A stretch of DNA of 64,000 nucleotides, taken from positions 4,898,001 to 4,962,000 of the forward strand of contig NC_016631.1 of assembly GCF_000178955.2 (NCBI RefSeq), written 5' to 3'. The notes under the pieces are model-generated. The model ran no database searches. It saw nothing but the letters and a program-made list of their open reading frames with translations, and had not been told where the DNA came from. Made by a program: the position numbers and the translations under genes. Below, piece by piece: positions 51,692-62,700 of the stretch. Position 1 is the stretch's first letter, and every line of letters begins with the position of its first letter. This DNA is from Granulicella mallensis MP5ACTX8 (GTDB lineage: Bacteria; Acidobacteriota; Terriglobia; Terriglobales; Acidobacteriaceae).

Positions 51692-53536
51692 ATGCAACGT
51701 TGGTCAAAACTCTTCATCCCCACTCTCCGCGAGGCTCCCACAGACGCCGAGGTCGCCAGCCACAAGCTCCTTCTCCGCGCCGGATATATCCGCCAGCTAG
51801 GCGCAGGCATCTACAGCTACCTGCCGCTCGGGCAGCGCTCGCTGAACAAGATCATCGCCATCGTCCGCGAAGAGATGAACAAGATCGGCCAGGAGTTCCT
51901 GCTTCCCGCGTTGAACCCGCGCGAGCTCTGGGAGGAGTCCGGCCGCTGGACCGGCATGGGCCAGAATCTCTTCCACCTCCAGGACCGCAAGGGCGCGGAG
52001 CTGTGCCTCGCCATGACGCACGAGGAGGTCATGACCTCCATCGCGCGCAACGAGCTGCGCAGCTACAAACAGCTTCCGCAGATCTGGTATCAGATCCAGA
52101 CCAAGTTCCGCGATGAGCCCCGCCCCAAGGCCGGCCTGCTGCGCGTTCGCCAGTTCACCATGAAGGACGCATACTCCTTCGACGTCGACCAGGCAGGCCT
52201 CGACGAGAGCTACCGGAAGCACTACGACACCTACGTCCGCATCTTCAAGCGTTGCGGCCTGGAGTTCGTCGCTGTCGACGCCGACTCCGGCGCGATGGGC
52301 GGCTCCGGCTCACAGGAGTTCATGGTCTACACCGACGCCGGCGAAGACCTGATCGCCAGTTCAGCCTCGGGCTACGCGGCAAATCTTGAAAAGGCCACCA
52401 GCAAACTATCACCGGTTGAAGATCTGGCGCCCACCGGCGACGGTCTGCCCGAACTCATCCATACGCCAGGCAAAGGCGCGATTGCCGATATCTGCGCGTT
52501 CCTGAACATTCTTCCCTCGCAGGACATCAAGTGTGTGGCCTTTATGGGCAGCCGCACCGGTCATCCGGAAGGCGAACCTCTCCGCCCGATCGCCGCTTTT
52601 CTGCGGGGAGATCACCAGGTCAACGAGACCAAGCTCAATGCAGTGGCCGGCACAGGAGAACTACGCCCCATGACGCCGGAAGAACTGGAACTCTTCATCG
52701 GGGGCCCAGCAGGCTATCTCGGTCCGGTCGGCATAGCGCAAGGAATGTCGGGTGGCTCGCTCAACGGCCTCAAATCCGGCAAGCCTCTTGATCGCCTCAA
52801 AGGTGTATTTCGCGAAAATCCCACAGAGGGACTGCGAACGATCATCGTCCTCGATCCCGGCCTCGATGGCCGGACGAATCTTGTTGCAGGCGCCAATAAG
52901 CTGGACTACCACCTTCGCAACGTGACGCCGGGCCGCGACTTCACCTCGACAGTCGTCGCCGATATACGCAATATCAATGAAGGCGAACCCGATCCCATCG
53001 GCGGCGAGCCGTTGCGCCTGGGCAAGGCCGTCGAGATCGGCCACATCTTCAAGCTCGGCACCAAGTACTCCGAGTCGATGGGCGCACGCGTGCTCGACGC
53101 CAACGGCAAAGAGGTCCTGCCAATCATGGGCTGCTACGGCATCGGCATCGAGCGCATTCTGACTGCCGCGATTGAATCCTCCGCCGCAGCGAATGCCGGC
53201 GAGCAGTATGCTCTTCCCGCTGCAATCGCTCCGTTTGCGGTTGTCGTGACCATTACGAACGTCCGCGAGGCCGATCTGCTCGCCGCCGGTGAAAAGATCG
53301 CAGCCGATCTCGAAGCCGCGGGGGTCGACGTTCTCCTCGACGACCGCGACGAGCGCGCCGGCGTCAAATTCAAGGACGCCGAACTCATTGGCGTTCCCTA
53401 CCGTATCAACATTGGCAAGAAACTTGCCGAAGGCCAGGTGGAACTCGTCGACCGCCTCACCCAGACCACGACCGACCTGCCGCTGGATGCGATCACTGCA
53501 CACATCCAATCGCTGCTCGCTGCGTCCAAACTGTAG
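51692..53536 (+). CDS. proS: prolyl-tRNA synthetase
   Basis: A 614-residue class II synthetase. It has the full bacterial-type architecture: catalytic motifs [27 protein letters not shown] and [35 protein letters not shown], an editing (YbaK-like) insertion around residues 225-400 with [16 protein letters not shown]..., motif 3 [12 protein letters not shown], and a C-terminal anticodon-binding domain ending [14 protein letters not shown]. The insertion indicates hydrolysis of misactivated alanine. Downstream is repeat DNA. Confidence 0.95.
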   Translation: MQRWSKLFIPTLREAPTDAEVASHKLLLRAGYIRQLGAGIYSYLPLGQRSLNKIIAIVREEMNKIGQEFLLPALNPRELWEESGRWTGMGQNLFHLQDRKGAELCLAMTHEEVMTSIARNELRSYKQLPQIWYQIQTKFRDEPRPKAGLLRVRQFTMKDAYSFDVDQAGLDESYRKHYDTYVRIFKRCGLEFVAVDADSGAMGGSGSQEFMVYTDAGEDLIASSASGYAANLEKATSKLSPVEDLAPTGDGLPELIHTPGKGAIADICAFLNILPSQDIKCVAFMGSRTGHPEGEPLRPIAAFLRGDHQVNETKLNAVAGTGELRPMTPEELELFIGGPAGYLGPVGIAQGMSGGSLNGLKSGKPLDRLKGVFRENPTEGLRTIIVLDPGLDGRTNLVAGANKLDYHLRNVTPGRDFTSTVVADIRNINEGEPDPIGGEPLRLGKAVEIGHIFKLGTKYSESMGARVLDANGKEVLPIMGCYGIGIERILTAAIESSAAANAGEQYALPAAIAPFAVVVTITNVREADLLAAGEKIAADLEAAGVDVLLDDRDERAGVKFKDAELIGVPYRINIGKKLAEGQVELVDRLTQTTTDLPLDAITAHIQSLLAASKL

Positions 53537-53548
53537 TAGCTGTTGCGG

Positions 53549-53621
53549 TTGCTTGTTTTTCGTCGTCATCCTGAGTGGTACGCGAAGGACCCCCGCATTC
53601 GTGTCACCACGAATGCGGGGG
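53549..53621. repeat. GTCATCCTGAG/CCCCCGCATTC hairpin after proS
   Basis: TTGCTTGTTTTTCGTCGTCA TCCTGAG (left end of the 7985-8166 element) is followed by CCCCCGCATTCGTG (53590-53603), loop TCAC, and its complement at 53608-53621. This is a truncated member of the family; it may end the proS transcript. Confidence 0.8.
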
Positions 53622-53785
53622 ATCACCTTGGATAACGAATGTGAGAGATCGCACCGGCTAACAAGGCAAAACAGCAACGCCTGAACAAGCAACGACAACA
53701 GCTCGAACAGCTTTCACGGCAAGCTTATTGAGAAAATAGAAGCTGAACTGGCTCTTACGGATCTCTATCCACGGCACCCCTCCCT

Positions 53786-56365
53786 ATGCCCTTAAAACTA
53801 AAAGTCGGTAAATCCAGCCACCCTCTCCTCTGGAACGTGGCGCGCTTTCTCCTGGTGCTCGTGCTCATGGGTGCCGCCTTTGGCGGAATCATCTTCGGCA
53901 TCTACTACTACCGCTACAGGAACGTCGTGCAGGAGCGCCTCGCCAAGGGCCCGCTGTTCGCCTCCGTCGCACAGATCTACGCGGCCCCGCAGGACGTCCG
54001 CCCCGGCCAGCAGCTCAGCGCCGACAGCATTGCCGCCTCGCTGCGCAAGGCCGGATACAACTCCAACACGCAGCTCGGCAGCTACCAGTTGCGCGGTGAC
54101 GACATCCTCATCAAGCCCGGCCCGCAGAGCTATCTCGCCACCGATGGCGCCACGATCCATACCTCCGGCGGACAGGTCCAATCCGTCACTGCGGAGAACG
54201 GCGCGGCCCTGGCCGGCTACAAACTCGAGCCCCAGCTCATCACCGCGCTCTCCGAAGACAAGAACCGCGTCAAGCGCCGTCTCGTCACCTACAACCAGAT
54301 TCCGCCACACATGGTGCAGGCGGTCACCGCCATCGAAGACCGCCGTTTCTTCGAGCACGGCGGCGTCAACTACGTTCGCCTCATCAAGTGCGCCGTGCAG
54401 GATACCCTTTCGCGCCGCATGAACTGCGGCGGCTCCACGCTCACCCAGCAGCTCGCCAAGAACTTCTTCCTCTCTCCGGAGAAGACCATCTCACGCAAGA
54501 TCGCCGAGCTGATGATCACCTATCAACTCGAGTCGCGCTTCAGCAAGCAGCAGATCTTCGAGATGTACGCGAACGAGATCAACATCGGCCAGCGCGGCTC
54601 CTACGCCGTCAATGGCTTTGGAGAGGCCGCCCAGGCCTACTTCGGCAAGGACCTCCGCCAGCTCAATCTCGATGAGTGCGCCCTGATCGCCGGGCTCATC
54701 CAGAACCCCAACCGCCGCAATCCCTACCGCCATCCCGACCGCGCCACCGAGCGCCGCAACGTCGTGCTCGACTCCATGGTCGAGACCGGCTCGATCACCG
54801 CCGCCGAGGCCGAACGCGCCAAGGCCGAGCCCCTCCACCTGGCTCCCCCCAACATCGACGCCAGCGAAGCGCCCTACTTCGTCGACCTGGTGCACGACCA
54901 GATCGTGCAGCGCCTGGGCGACTCCGACACCGCCCGCTCCGGCTCCCTGCGCATCTACACCTCGCTCGATCCCGACCTGCAGCGCGCCGCCTCGGAGGCC
55001 GTCGAGGTCGGTATGCGCAACGTCGACGAGCTCGTTCGCAAGCACCATAAAAAGGGCGACACCAGCAACATCACCTATCCGCAGGTCGCCCTGGTCGCGC
55101 TCAACCCGCACACCGGGCAGATCCTCGCCCTCGTCGGCGGACGCAACTACGGCGTCTCGCAGCTCGACCACGCTACCGCCGAGCGTCCCACCGGCTCCAT
55201 CTTCAAGCCCTTCGTCTATGCGACAGCCTACAACTCCTCGCTCGAAGGCACAGCCGTTGAGGGCGGCAGCGTCTTCACCGCTCTCACCAAGATCAACGAC
55301 GATCCGCAGGACTTCGGCACCAACGGCCAATCCTACACGCCGGGTAACTTCGAAAGAGGTGAGTACCCCGGCATGGTCACCGCCGCTACCGCCATCGAGC
55401 ACTCGCTGAACATCGCCACGATCTCTCTGGCCCAGATGGTCGGCTACAACAACGTCGCTACCCTCGCCCACTCCGCGGGCATCGTCAACGCCAAGGCAAC
55501 CCCTTCAATGGCCATCGGCACCTACAGTGCCACGCCCATCGACATGGCGGGTGCCTACACCGTCTTCGCGAACGGCGGCGTCCATCTCAAGCCCTGGCTG
55601 CTGGCCAGCGTCCGCAATCCCAACGGGGACATCGTCGCCGACTTCGCCCCTGAAGCCAAGCAGGTCCTCGACCCCCGCGTGGCCTACCTCACGCAATCTC
55701 TGATGGAGGGAGTCATCGCGCGCGGCACCGCCTCCGGCGTCCGTAAACACGGCTTCCTCGCCCCCGCCGCCGGCAAGACCGGCACCTCCCACGACGCGTG
55801 GTTCGCCGGCTACTCTTCCAACCTGCTCTGCATCATCTGGGTCGGCAACGACGACTACACCGACGTCAAGCTCCAGGGCGCCGACGCCGCCGCCCCCATC
55901 TGGGCAGAGTTCATGAACCGCGCCATCCGCCTGCCGCAGTACTCCGACATGAAGAACTTCACCCCGCCGGAGGGCGTCCAGACCCTGAGCATCAACCGGG
56001 CCACGAATATGCCGGTCGATGAATCCTGCTCCAGCGACAGCTTCAACGCAGCCTTCCTCGTCGGAACGGCCCCGCAGGGAACCTGCTCACGCATGGGAGA
56101 AGACACGCAAGCACTCGGCGACAGGCTCCTGAACGGAGCCAACCTCAATCCGGGGAATGGAAACGTCTCACCCGGCACGCCCCTCAACAACGGCATGCCC
56201 AACCCCGCAGGTGCGATCCCAGCGAACCGCAATAACCCGCAGCCGGTTCCCATCAACAACCAGCCCGCCCCGAGCGAACCCGTCAAGCATCGCAACCCCT
56301 TCCAGAAACTGTTCGGCCTGGGCAAGGACAAGGACAAACAGCCCCCACCACCGCCGCCCCAGTAG
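53786..56365 (+). CDS. class A penicillin-binding protein (PBP1B-type, with UB2H-like domain)
   Basis: An 859-residue bifunctional peptidoglycan synthase. A membrane anchor (residues 20-42) precedes a UB2H-like domain (about 60-155; AAPQDVRPGQQLSADSIAASLRKAGY), as in PBP1B. The GT51 glycosyltransferase follows: E184-D-R-R-F-F-E-H-G-G-V, GGSTLTQQLAKN (215-226). The transpeptidase has SIFK (471-474), SLN (540-542) and KTGTS (664-668). The tail (about 740-859) is Pro/Asn/Lys-rich. Length is typical. It stands alone, divided from proS by repeats. Gene symbol not fixed (mrcB-like). Confidence 0.93.
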   Translation: MPLKLKVGKSSHPLLWNVARFLLVLVLMGAAFGGIIFGIYYYRYRNVVQERLAKGPLFASVAQIYAAPQDVRPGQQLSADSIAASLRKAGYNSNTQLGSYQLRGDDILIKPGPQSYLATDGATIHTSGGQVQSVTAENGAALAGYKLEPQLITALSEDKNRVKRRLVTYNQIPPHMVQAVTAIEDRRFFEHGGVNYVRLIKCAVQDTLSRRMNCGGSTLTQQLAKNFFLSPEKTISRKIAELMITYQLESRFSKQQIFEMYANEINIGQRGSYAVNGFGEAAQAYFGKDLRQLNLDECALIAGLIQNPNRRNPYRHPDRATERRNVVLDSMVETGSITAAEAERAKAEPLHLAPPNIDASEAPYFVDLVHDQIVQRLGDSDTARSGSLRIYTSLDPDLQRAASEAVEVGMRNVDELVRKHHKKGDTSNITYPQVALVALNPHTGQILALVGGRNYGVSQLDHATAERPTGSIFKPFVYATAYNSSLEGTAVEGGSVFTALTKINDDPQDFGTNGQSYTPGNFERGEYPGMVTAATAIEHSLNIATISLAQMVGYNNVATLAHSAGIVNAKATPSMAIGTYSATPIDMAGAYTVFANGGVHLKPWLLASVRNPNGDIVADFAPEAKQVLDPRVAYLTQSLMEGVIARGTASGVRKHGFLAPAAGKTGTSHDAWFAGYSSNLLCIIWVGNDDYTDVKLQGADAAAPIWAEFMNRAIRLPQYSDMKNFTPPEGVQTLSINRATNMPVDESCSSDSFNAAFLVGTAPQGTCSRMGEDTQALGDRLLNGANLNPGNGNVSPGTPLNNGMPNPAGAIPANRNNPQPVPINNQPAPSEPVKHRNPFQKLFGLGKDKDKQPPPPPPQ

Positions 56366-56385
56366 CTCTCGGGCAGTTGCTGTTG

Positions 56386-56590
56386 CCTTTGCCTTTCTGA
56401 TTGTCATTCCCGCAGGGAATCTGCTTTTTCTGTTGTTCTTGCTTTTCTGGTTGTCATTCCGACCCTGAGCGTAGTCGAAGGGGAGCGAACCTGCTGTCTC
56501 CCGTTTTTCGGTTGTGCTGCCACGAAGAGAGTGCGCCAGCACAACCTTGCCCTCTATGTTTTCTGGGTGGTACGAGCGAAAAGCGGAACA
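56386..56590. repeat. repeat element after the PBP1 gene
   Basis: GCCTTTCTGATTGTCATTCC CGCAGGGAATCTGCTT, then GTTGTCATTCCGACCCTGAG, TCTCCCGTTTTTCG and TTTTCTGGGTGGTACGAGCG. The order of words is as at 17623-17826, but the right end is lost, so it is a truncated or degenerate copy. Confidence 0.7.
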
Positions 56591-56658
56591 AGGGAGTCGG
56601 GACCTAAAAGGCCCCCGCTCCCCTGCCCCGCAACGCTAAAACTTCGCGCTCCAGCCAC

Positions 56659-57603
56659 CTACGCCGTAACCCGCACCACCCGCGCACTCTCCGTCCCCGC
56701 CAACTGATACGCAATACCCTCACCCGGCAGCACGACAACACAGGCCTTCGGAAGCTCCATCGCCGCGCTCCCCGATACCGGCTGAACAAAGCAGCCGTCA
56801 CCTAGCGCAATCAACAACTGCATCTGATCCGAGTTCTCGAGCTTGATCGTTTGGCCGACCTTGACGTCGAAACGGTCAACCGTGAAGTAAGGAGACTTCA
56901 CCAACTGCGTACGCGGCCCTTCCGTAACCGGCGGCACAAGCCCTGCTCCGGTTTCGGTGCGCGTCACCGCAAGCCCCTTGTCCAGATGCAGCTCACGAGG
57001 CCTGCCGTAGTCATACAACCGGTACGTCACATCGCTGTACTGCTGCGTCTCCAGGATGACCACGCCAGGCCCGATGGCATGGATCGTACCAGCCTCCACA
57101 TAGACCAGGTCGCCCGCCTTGACGGGGACGTGCGCCAGCTTCTCTTCGAGCGTTCCCTGTTCGATCGCTGCCCGAATGCCCTCAGTGGTAATCGGCTCAC
57201 GGAACCCGAGCGCCACCGACGCTCCGGGCTCGGCCGAAAGAACGTACCAGCACTCGTTCTTCCCTCTCGGTTCGCCGATGGCACGCGCCTGCTCGTCGTT
57301 GGGATGCACCTGCACCGACAGCTTTTCGTGCGGAAAGAGGATCTTAAGCAGCAGAGGCACACCGCCGGCGTCTTTGTCACCCAGCAGCGCAGGATGGCTC
57401 TCTGTTGCGGCGGCAAGAGTCTTGCCGTGCAGGGGGCCGTTTCCGATCAGGCACTCGGCTGCGGTCAGCCAGACCTCTCCGATGGGCTTCCCGGTCTCGG
57501 GCACGTCAAACCATGGTTCAAGGGAGCTAGCCCCCCATATACGTTCTACTTGAAGCGGAGTCAAAATAAATGGCCCGATAGATGGCTGGCTGGGAATCGT
57601 CAT
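56659..57603 (-). CDS. manA: mannose-6-phosphate isomerase, class I
   Basis: A 314-residue zinc enzyme interconverting mannose 6-phosphate and fructose 6-phosphate. The metal site is seen in PHEKLSVQVHPNDEQA (Q98 and H100) with Glu in GKNECWYVL and His in AGTIHAIGPG. The N-terminal RIWGASSLEPWF is the type-I pattern (GLxxWE-like). It is short compared to E. coli ManA (391) but normal for the compact bacterial form. It converges on the PBP1 gene and is divergent from the sugar transporter, so a shared regulatory region is likely. Confidence 0.9.
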   Translation of the reverse strand: MTIPSQPSIGPFILTPLQVERIWGASSLEPWFDVPETGKPIGEVWLTAAECLIGNGPLHGKTLAAATESHPALLGDKDAGGVPLLLKILFPHEKLSVQVHPNDEQARAIGEPRGKNECWYVLSAEPGASVALGFREPITTEGIRAAIEQGTLEEKLAHVPVKAGDLVYVEAGTIHAIGPGVVILETQQYSDVTYRLYDYGRPRELHLDKGLAVTRTETGAGLVPPVTEGPRTQLVKSPYFTVDRFDVKVGQTIKLENSDQMQLLIALGDGCFVQPVSGSAAMELPKACVVVLPGEGIAYQLAGTESARVVRVTA

Positions 57604-57776
57604 TCTTCCAAACTACCGGATACAGAAAACTTGGGAAAGCTCCCCCAACCCTTCCCAGACGGCTCCCAGCTCCTTACCCACCATCTATTCTCTGGGCCAT
57701 TGCCGCCCCAAGGCGTTACTCTTAGGATGACCGATTTCTGTGCCTCCGCGCACCCACCTGTTTGAAGGAGCTTCAC

Positions 57777-59198
57777 TTGGCCGTTCCAGTTAGAAACATC
57801 AGTGCGCCGGGTTACGGCGACGATCAACCGATCAAAACCGACATGCGCGCTATGAGCGTCGCGACCTCGCTCTTCTTCATGGTGGGATTCCTCACCTGCC
57901 TGAACGACATCATCATCCCGCACCTCAAGAGCATCTTTGCTCTGGGCTACGGTGAGGCCATGTCGGTTCAGCTCGCCTTCTTCACCTCCTACTTCGTCTT
58001 CAGCTACCCCGGTGGCGCGCTCGTCGATAAGTTTGGCTACAAGAAGACCATGGTCGTGGGCCTGCTGGTCATGGCTTGCGGTGCCGTCGGCTTCATCCCC
58101 GCGGCCCACTTTGCGCTCTTCCCCATCTTCCTGACCGCGCTCATCATCCTTGCCGCCGGAATGACCATCGTGCAGGTCGCCGTGAACCCCTACGTCACGG
58201 TCATTGGCCCGGTGGGCACCGCTTCCAGCCGTCTCAACCTCGCCCAGGCCTTCAACTCCTTCGGAACCTTCATCGCTCCCCTGTTTGGGTCGGTCCTCAT
58301 CCTCGGCAACGCCCCGGCGATGATCACGCCCGATCGTCTTCGCTCCATGACGGAGGTCGCAAGACAGGCCTATCGAGCGAGCCAGGCCTCAACCGTGCGC
58401 CTGCCCTACATCGGGATCGCGCTCACGCTCGTGCTGCTGGCTCTCGCTCTCGCCGCGATCAAGCTGAAGACCACCACCGGCGTCTCCCAGCACACCCAGG
58501 ACTTCCGTCCCGGAGCCTTCGCGGAAGCCCTCTCGCGTCCCGATAGCATCTGGCACCACCCCTGGCTGCTCTTCGGCGCGGTCGGCATCTTCGTGTACGT
58601 GGGTGCGGAAGTCGCCATCGGCAGCCTTCTCGTCAACTACATGGGACTGCCCCAGATAGCCGGGCTCCGCGAATCCACCGCCGCCTACTTCCTCATGGTC
58701 TATTGGGGCGGCGCCATGGTCGGCCGCTTCATCGGTTCCGCGGTCCTGCAGAAGGTGAAGACGGGCATCGTACTGGGCGCTGCCGGACTCTGTGCCCTGC
58801 TGCTCATCGTGATCAGCATCAAGACGACCTACACCTCCGGCCTCTGGATTAAGCACGTCGACTTTCTGCAATGGCATCGGACCCTCTACATTCCGAAGTC
58901 CGTTCCGATGTTCTCGATGCTGGCAATCGGCTTCTGCAACTCGATCATGTTCCCCTCGATCTTCACGCTGGGCATCCAGGACCTCGGACCGCTCACCAGC
59001 AAGGGCTCGAGCCTGCTGATCGCAGCCATCGTCGGCGGCGCGCTGATCCCGAAAGCCACCGGCATCCTCGCCGACCACAGCGGCCTGCACCCTGCCTTCA
59101 TCATCCCTGCGCTCTGCTACGTCTACATCGCCTGCTTCGGGCTGGCGGCCATCCGCCGCCCCGTAGCCTCCAATGGGCTCCTCGTTGATCCCACGTAA
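57777..59198 (+). CDS. FucP/GluP-type sugar:H+ symporter (MFS)
   Basis: A 473-residue 12-helix major facilitator of the glucose/galactose/fucose type. TLFFMVGFLTCLNDIIIPHLKSIF-type first helix (SLFFMVGFLTCLNDIIIPHLK), AFFTSYFVFSYPGGALVDKFGYKK motif A and the NPYVTVIGP loop (residues about 140) are family hallmarks; a longer loop between helices 6 and 7 and about 10 further helices follow. The start is TTG at 57777, with GAAGGAG six bases upstream; the frame begins at 57762. Divergent from manA, which suggests mannose or a related hexose. Confidence 0.9.
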   Translation: MAVPVRNISAPGYGDDQPIKTDMRAMSVATSLFFMVGFLTCLNDIIIPHLKSIFALGYGEAMSVQLAFFTSYFVFSYPGGALVDKFGYKKTMVVGLLVMACGAVGFIPAAHFALFPIFLTALIILAAGMTIVQVAVNPYVTVIGPVGTASSRLNLAQAFNSFGTFIAPLFGSVLILGNAPAMITPDRLRSMTEVARQAYRASQASTVRLPYIGIALTLVLLALALAAIKLKTTTGVSQHTQDFRPGAFAEALSRPDSIWHHPWLLFGAVGIFVYVGAEVAIGSLLVNYMGLPQIAGLRESTAAYFLMVYWGGAMVGRFIGSAVLQKVKTGIVLGAAGLCALLLIVISIKTTYTSGLWIKHVDFLQWHRTLYIPKSVPMFSMLAIGFCNSIMFPSIFTLGIQDLGPLTSKGSSLLIAAIVGGALIPKATGILADHSGLHPAFIIPALCYVYIACFGLAAIRRPVASNGLLVDPT

Positions 59199-59264
59199 GA
59201 GAAGCAACGCGAATCAGGAGTCATTCAAACCTGCAACAAGTTACCCCCGAAAGGGCCAAGACTG

Positions 59265-59300
59265 TAACAGCCCAGGGCGTTGCCCTGGGCTGTTAGCTTT
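59265..59300 (+). terminator. terminator after the sugar transporter
   Basis: TAACAGCCCAGGGC (59265-59278), loop GTT, perfect complement 59282-59295, then GCTTTT. A 14-pair stem in a position typical for an intrinsic terminator. Confidence 0.82.
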
Positions 59301-59343
59301 TGCGTTGCCTGTTTCTCGTCGTTGCTTGTTTTCGTCGTTGTCG

Positions 59344-59566
59344 TTGCTTGTTTTTCGTCGTCATCCTGAGCCGTAGGCGAAGGACCCCCGCATTCAGAAC
59401 CACCCAAGCTTTATCGGGACGACCCAGAAAACACCACCAAGGACAGACAGCACCTTACCCACTGGCGTCGTGCAAAATGCGGGGGCCTTCGCCAAACCAC
59501 CCAATAAGCGCAAAGTGCGCGCTCGCCGGGGATCCCGGTACCTGCTCAAGATGACGACGAAAGACA
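59344..59566. repeat. degraded copy of the 182-bp element
   Basis: The left end (TTGCTTGTTTTTCGTCGTCA TCCTGAGCC, 59344-59372) and AAGGACCCCCGCATT match 7985-8035. The interior (TTATCGGGACGACCCA, GGCGTCGTGCAAAATGCGGG) aligns with the interior at 8050-8128. The right end (TCAAGATGACGACGAAAGAC) has point changes. It is a paralogous insertion downstream of the transporter. Confidence 0.8.
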
Positions 59567-59780
59567 GATCAACCTACCGCCAGGCCCTTTAAAGCTCCGG
59601 ATAAACATCAAAAACGAATCGAGACTACGCCGCAACTGGGCCTCGATTCGTCTCGCGGCTATTGGCCTTTGTCATCATTTGATGAAACGTTTTTGATCAC
59701 CAGTACACCGACCATGGATTCTGTTGTATCTTGGGTGGCGTCATACCCTATCACTACTAATAAATAGAAGGTTGGTTCCT
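59567..59780. other. spacer before the TIG-repeat lipoprotein
   Basis: About 210 bases with no gene. It holds a 9-pair stem CGAATCGAG/CTCGATTCG (59615-59623 and 59642-59650) and the small palindrome CATCATTTGATG. The AT-rich part at 59740-59770 is the likely promoter zone; no hexamers stand out. Confidence 0.3.
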
Positions 59781-62700
59781 GTGCCACTTTTTGCGTCGCG
59801 CCGTCCGCGAGTTGTGTCTTCTTGTCTGTTCCTCTTTCCCCTAACGTTGAGTCTTCTGGGTTTGCTGGCAGGATGTTCCGGCAACAACTCCGGTAGCGGT
59901 GGAGGCACGGGTACTGCTACCCAGACGACTCCAGCCATCACTTCGATCAGCCCCGCCAAGGTGGCCGCAGGCTCGACGGCATTGACACTGACTATCTCAG
60001 GCTCTGGCTTTGTCAGCACCAGCACTGTTGCGGTTGGCAGCACATCCGAGGCCACGACCTACGTGAGTGCAACGCAACTGACGGCAACCGTCCCGGCCGC
60101 ACAACTCACGAATGGCGCTGAACTTGTCGTTACCGTATCGAATGGAACAACCGCTAGCAGCGGCGCGACCACCAATCTCGAAGTCGACAATCCCGCGCCG
60201 GTCCTTACTTCGATGTCCACGACCACGGCGCTCGCGGATACGGCGTCTGCCGTCATCACCTTCACAGGGACTGGTTTTGTGCCCTCGACCGTCATCAACG
60301 TCAACGGGACTCCGCGCGCGACAACGTACATCAACTCCACTCAGGTCAGCGCCGCGCTACCCTCCACCGACTTCGTCAGCGCGGGCACTCTATCGCTCAC
60401 TGCAGTCAACCCGGCTCCAGGTGGCGGAACTTCGGCAGCAGCGACGCTTGCCATCAGCAACCCACCGGTCGGAGCTATCATGCTCTCTCCGTCGGCCCTC
60501 AACGTGGGTTCAACCTCCGCTGCGACCATCACTGTCAGCGGGACCGGTTTCGTTCCCACGTCCGTTGTACACATGGCAAACACTGCGCGCACAACGACCT
60601 ATGTGAACGCAGCCACCCTTACCTTTACTGCCACGGTCGCCGATCAGGCGACGAGCGGCAATCTTCCTGTCTCGGTAATCAATCCAGCGCCCGGAGGCGG
60701 AACGTCTCCGGTTGCCTATCTCAACATCACGGCCCCAACGACCACGCCGGTGATTACCGCGATCACTCCAACCAGCATTATTGTTGGTTCTAACGCGACA
60801 GCTCTCGAAATCAGCGGAACCGGATTTACAAGCAACACTGTGGCCCTGTGGAACGGCACGCCTCTGCCCACTTCGCTTAGCTACTTCGGCACTGGGATCA
60901 ATCCTGCGCTCCTGGCAACCGTGCCCGCATCCGATCTCACGGCAACAGGCACGGCAACCATCACCGCCAAGACGTCCAACGCAACTCCCTCTATTTCAAA
61001 TGCCGTGAACTTGAGCATCGTGAATCCTCCGGTTCCGGCTATTACCAGCCTCTCCCCCGCGGGAGGCCCCATTAATACAGCCAGTGCCGAGACACTGACC
61101 GGTACCGGATTTACCTCAAACACAACAGTGTCTCTCAATGGACAACTGATTCCGTCCACCTTCGTCAACTCGACGCAGATCACCACGAACTTTCCCGCGT
61201 CTGCTCTCGCGCTACCTGGAAATCAGAGTGTGACCGTAACCACCCCCGCACCTGGCGGAGGAACAAGCGCAGCGCAACCCTATACCACCTTTATCTCCAT
61301 TCCGAATAACGACCTGGTCTACAACGCGGCCGACGGCTTGCTCAACGCGGCCGACGGCTTGCTCTACGCCTCCGTTCCCGCTTCAGCCGCAGGCGCTATC
61401 GGGAACGCCGTCGTTGGCATCGATCCCAACACCGGCACAATCACCCGGCAGATACCAGTCGGCACGAATCCGAACCAACTGGCTCTCTCCACTGACGGCA
61501 CGCAGCTTTTCGTGGGAATCGACGGCGCAGGCGCTGTGGCCCAGGTCAATCTTGCACAAGGGAAGATCGTCAACCAGTTCTTGCTCGGCGGAGGTCCCGG
61601 CGTCTACAACCCGCCTCTCACAGCCGTTTACCTGGCGGCTGTTCCGGGCCTGCCCAACTCGGTCGCGGTGGCCACCACGGGGGGATTCATTGGTAGCGGG
61701 CCTGCCATCATCATCTTCGACTCTGGTGTTGCACGCACTGGCAGCACCGTCAATGTTGGAGAGGGTCCGCTCAGCTTTGGTTCATCCGCGTCGACACTCT
61801 ATCTAGGGTCATCGAGCATCGACGCCCTGGCTGTGGCCTCCACCGGCATTACCGCTGCAACCCAACTCGCAACTGATTCCTATCCCCTGACCAACCTGCA
61901 ATATGACAATGGAGCTCTGTACCTCTCAAATGGCCAGGTGCTGAATGCGACAAACGGCGCTCTGAATGGCACCTTCTACACCACCGGCACCACGTCGGCC
62001 AACGGGCCGATTGTCTCCGATTCCACGCTCGGCAAGGCCTTCATGGCCGTGTCATCCTTCTCCGGTACTGCTGCCGTAGACATCTTTGACGAAAAATCCT
62101 TCAGCCTTCTTGGCACCATCCCTGTCAACGACCTTGGAACACAGGGCTATTCCACCAGCTTCCGCGCAATCGTGCGCTGGGGTCAGAACGGAATCGCCCT
62201 CGCAGCAATTCCGAGTGCCTTTACGTCAAACAACCAGATCTATATCTTCCAATCCCCGCTGGTGAAGGATGTCTCCTCGACACCGGCCGATCTGTCGGTA
62301 TCTCTCGGCGCACCGGCCACAGCCGCAACCGGAACGGCGATCAGCTATACCGCCAAGGTCGTGAACGCTGGCCCGAACGCCGCTACAGGTGCGACGCTCT
62401 CAGCGAGCCTCGACCCATCGCTCATCATCAATAGCGTCACAGCAAGCCAGGGCTCATGCACCACTTCGACCACGTTTATCTGTGATCTTGGTGGTCTCGC
62501 CAATGGAGCCAGCATGACCGTCACCGTGAGCGCCACTCCGACCAACTCGGGAACGCTCTCCGCAACGGCCTCGGTTTCTTCCTCCAGCTATGACCCCACA
62601 CTCTCCAACAACCAGGCTACTGCCAGCATCACGGCCACGGGCAGCCTTTACGGAGCCGTGCCTTCGATCGCTTCCCTCTCTCCCAATCTGGTTCAGGCCG

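Noticed and set aside
59615-59650. Possible riboswitch or tRNA-like fold before the lipoprotein gene
   Set aside because: Only one 9-pair stem is visible and no riboswitch core or tRNA consensus (TTCRA arm, CCA end) could be recognised.
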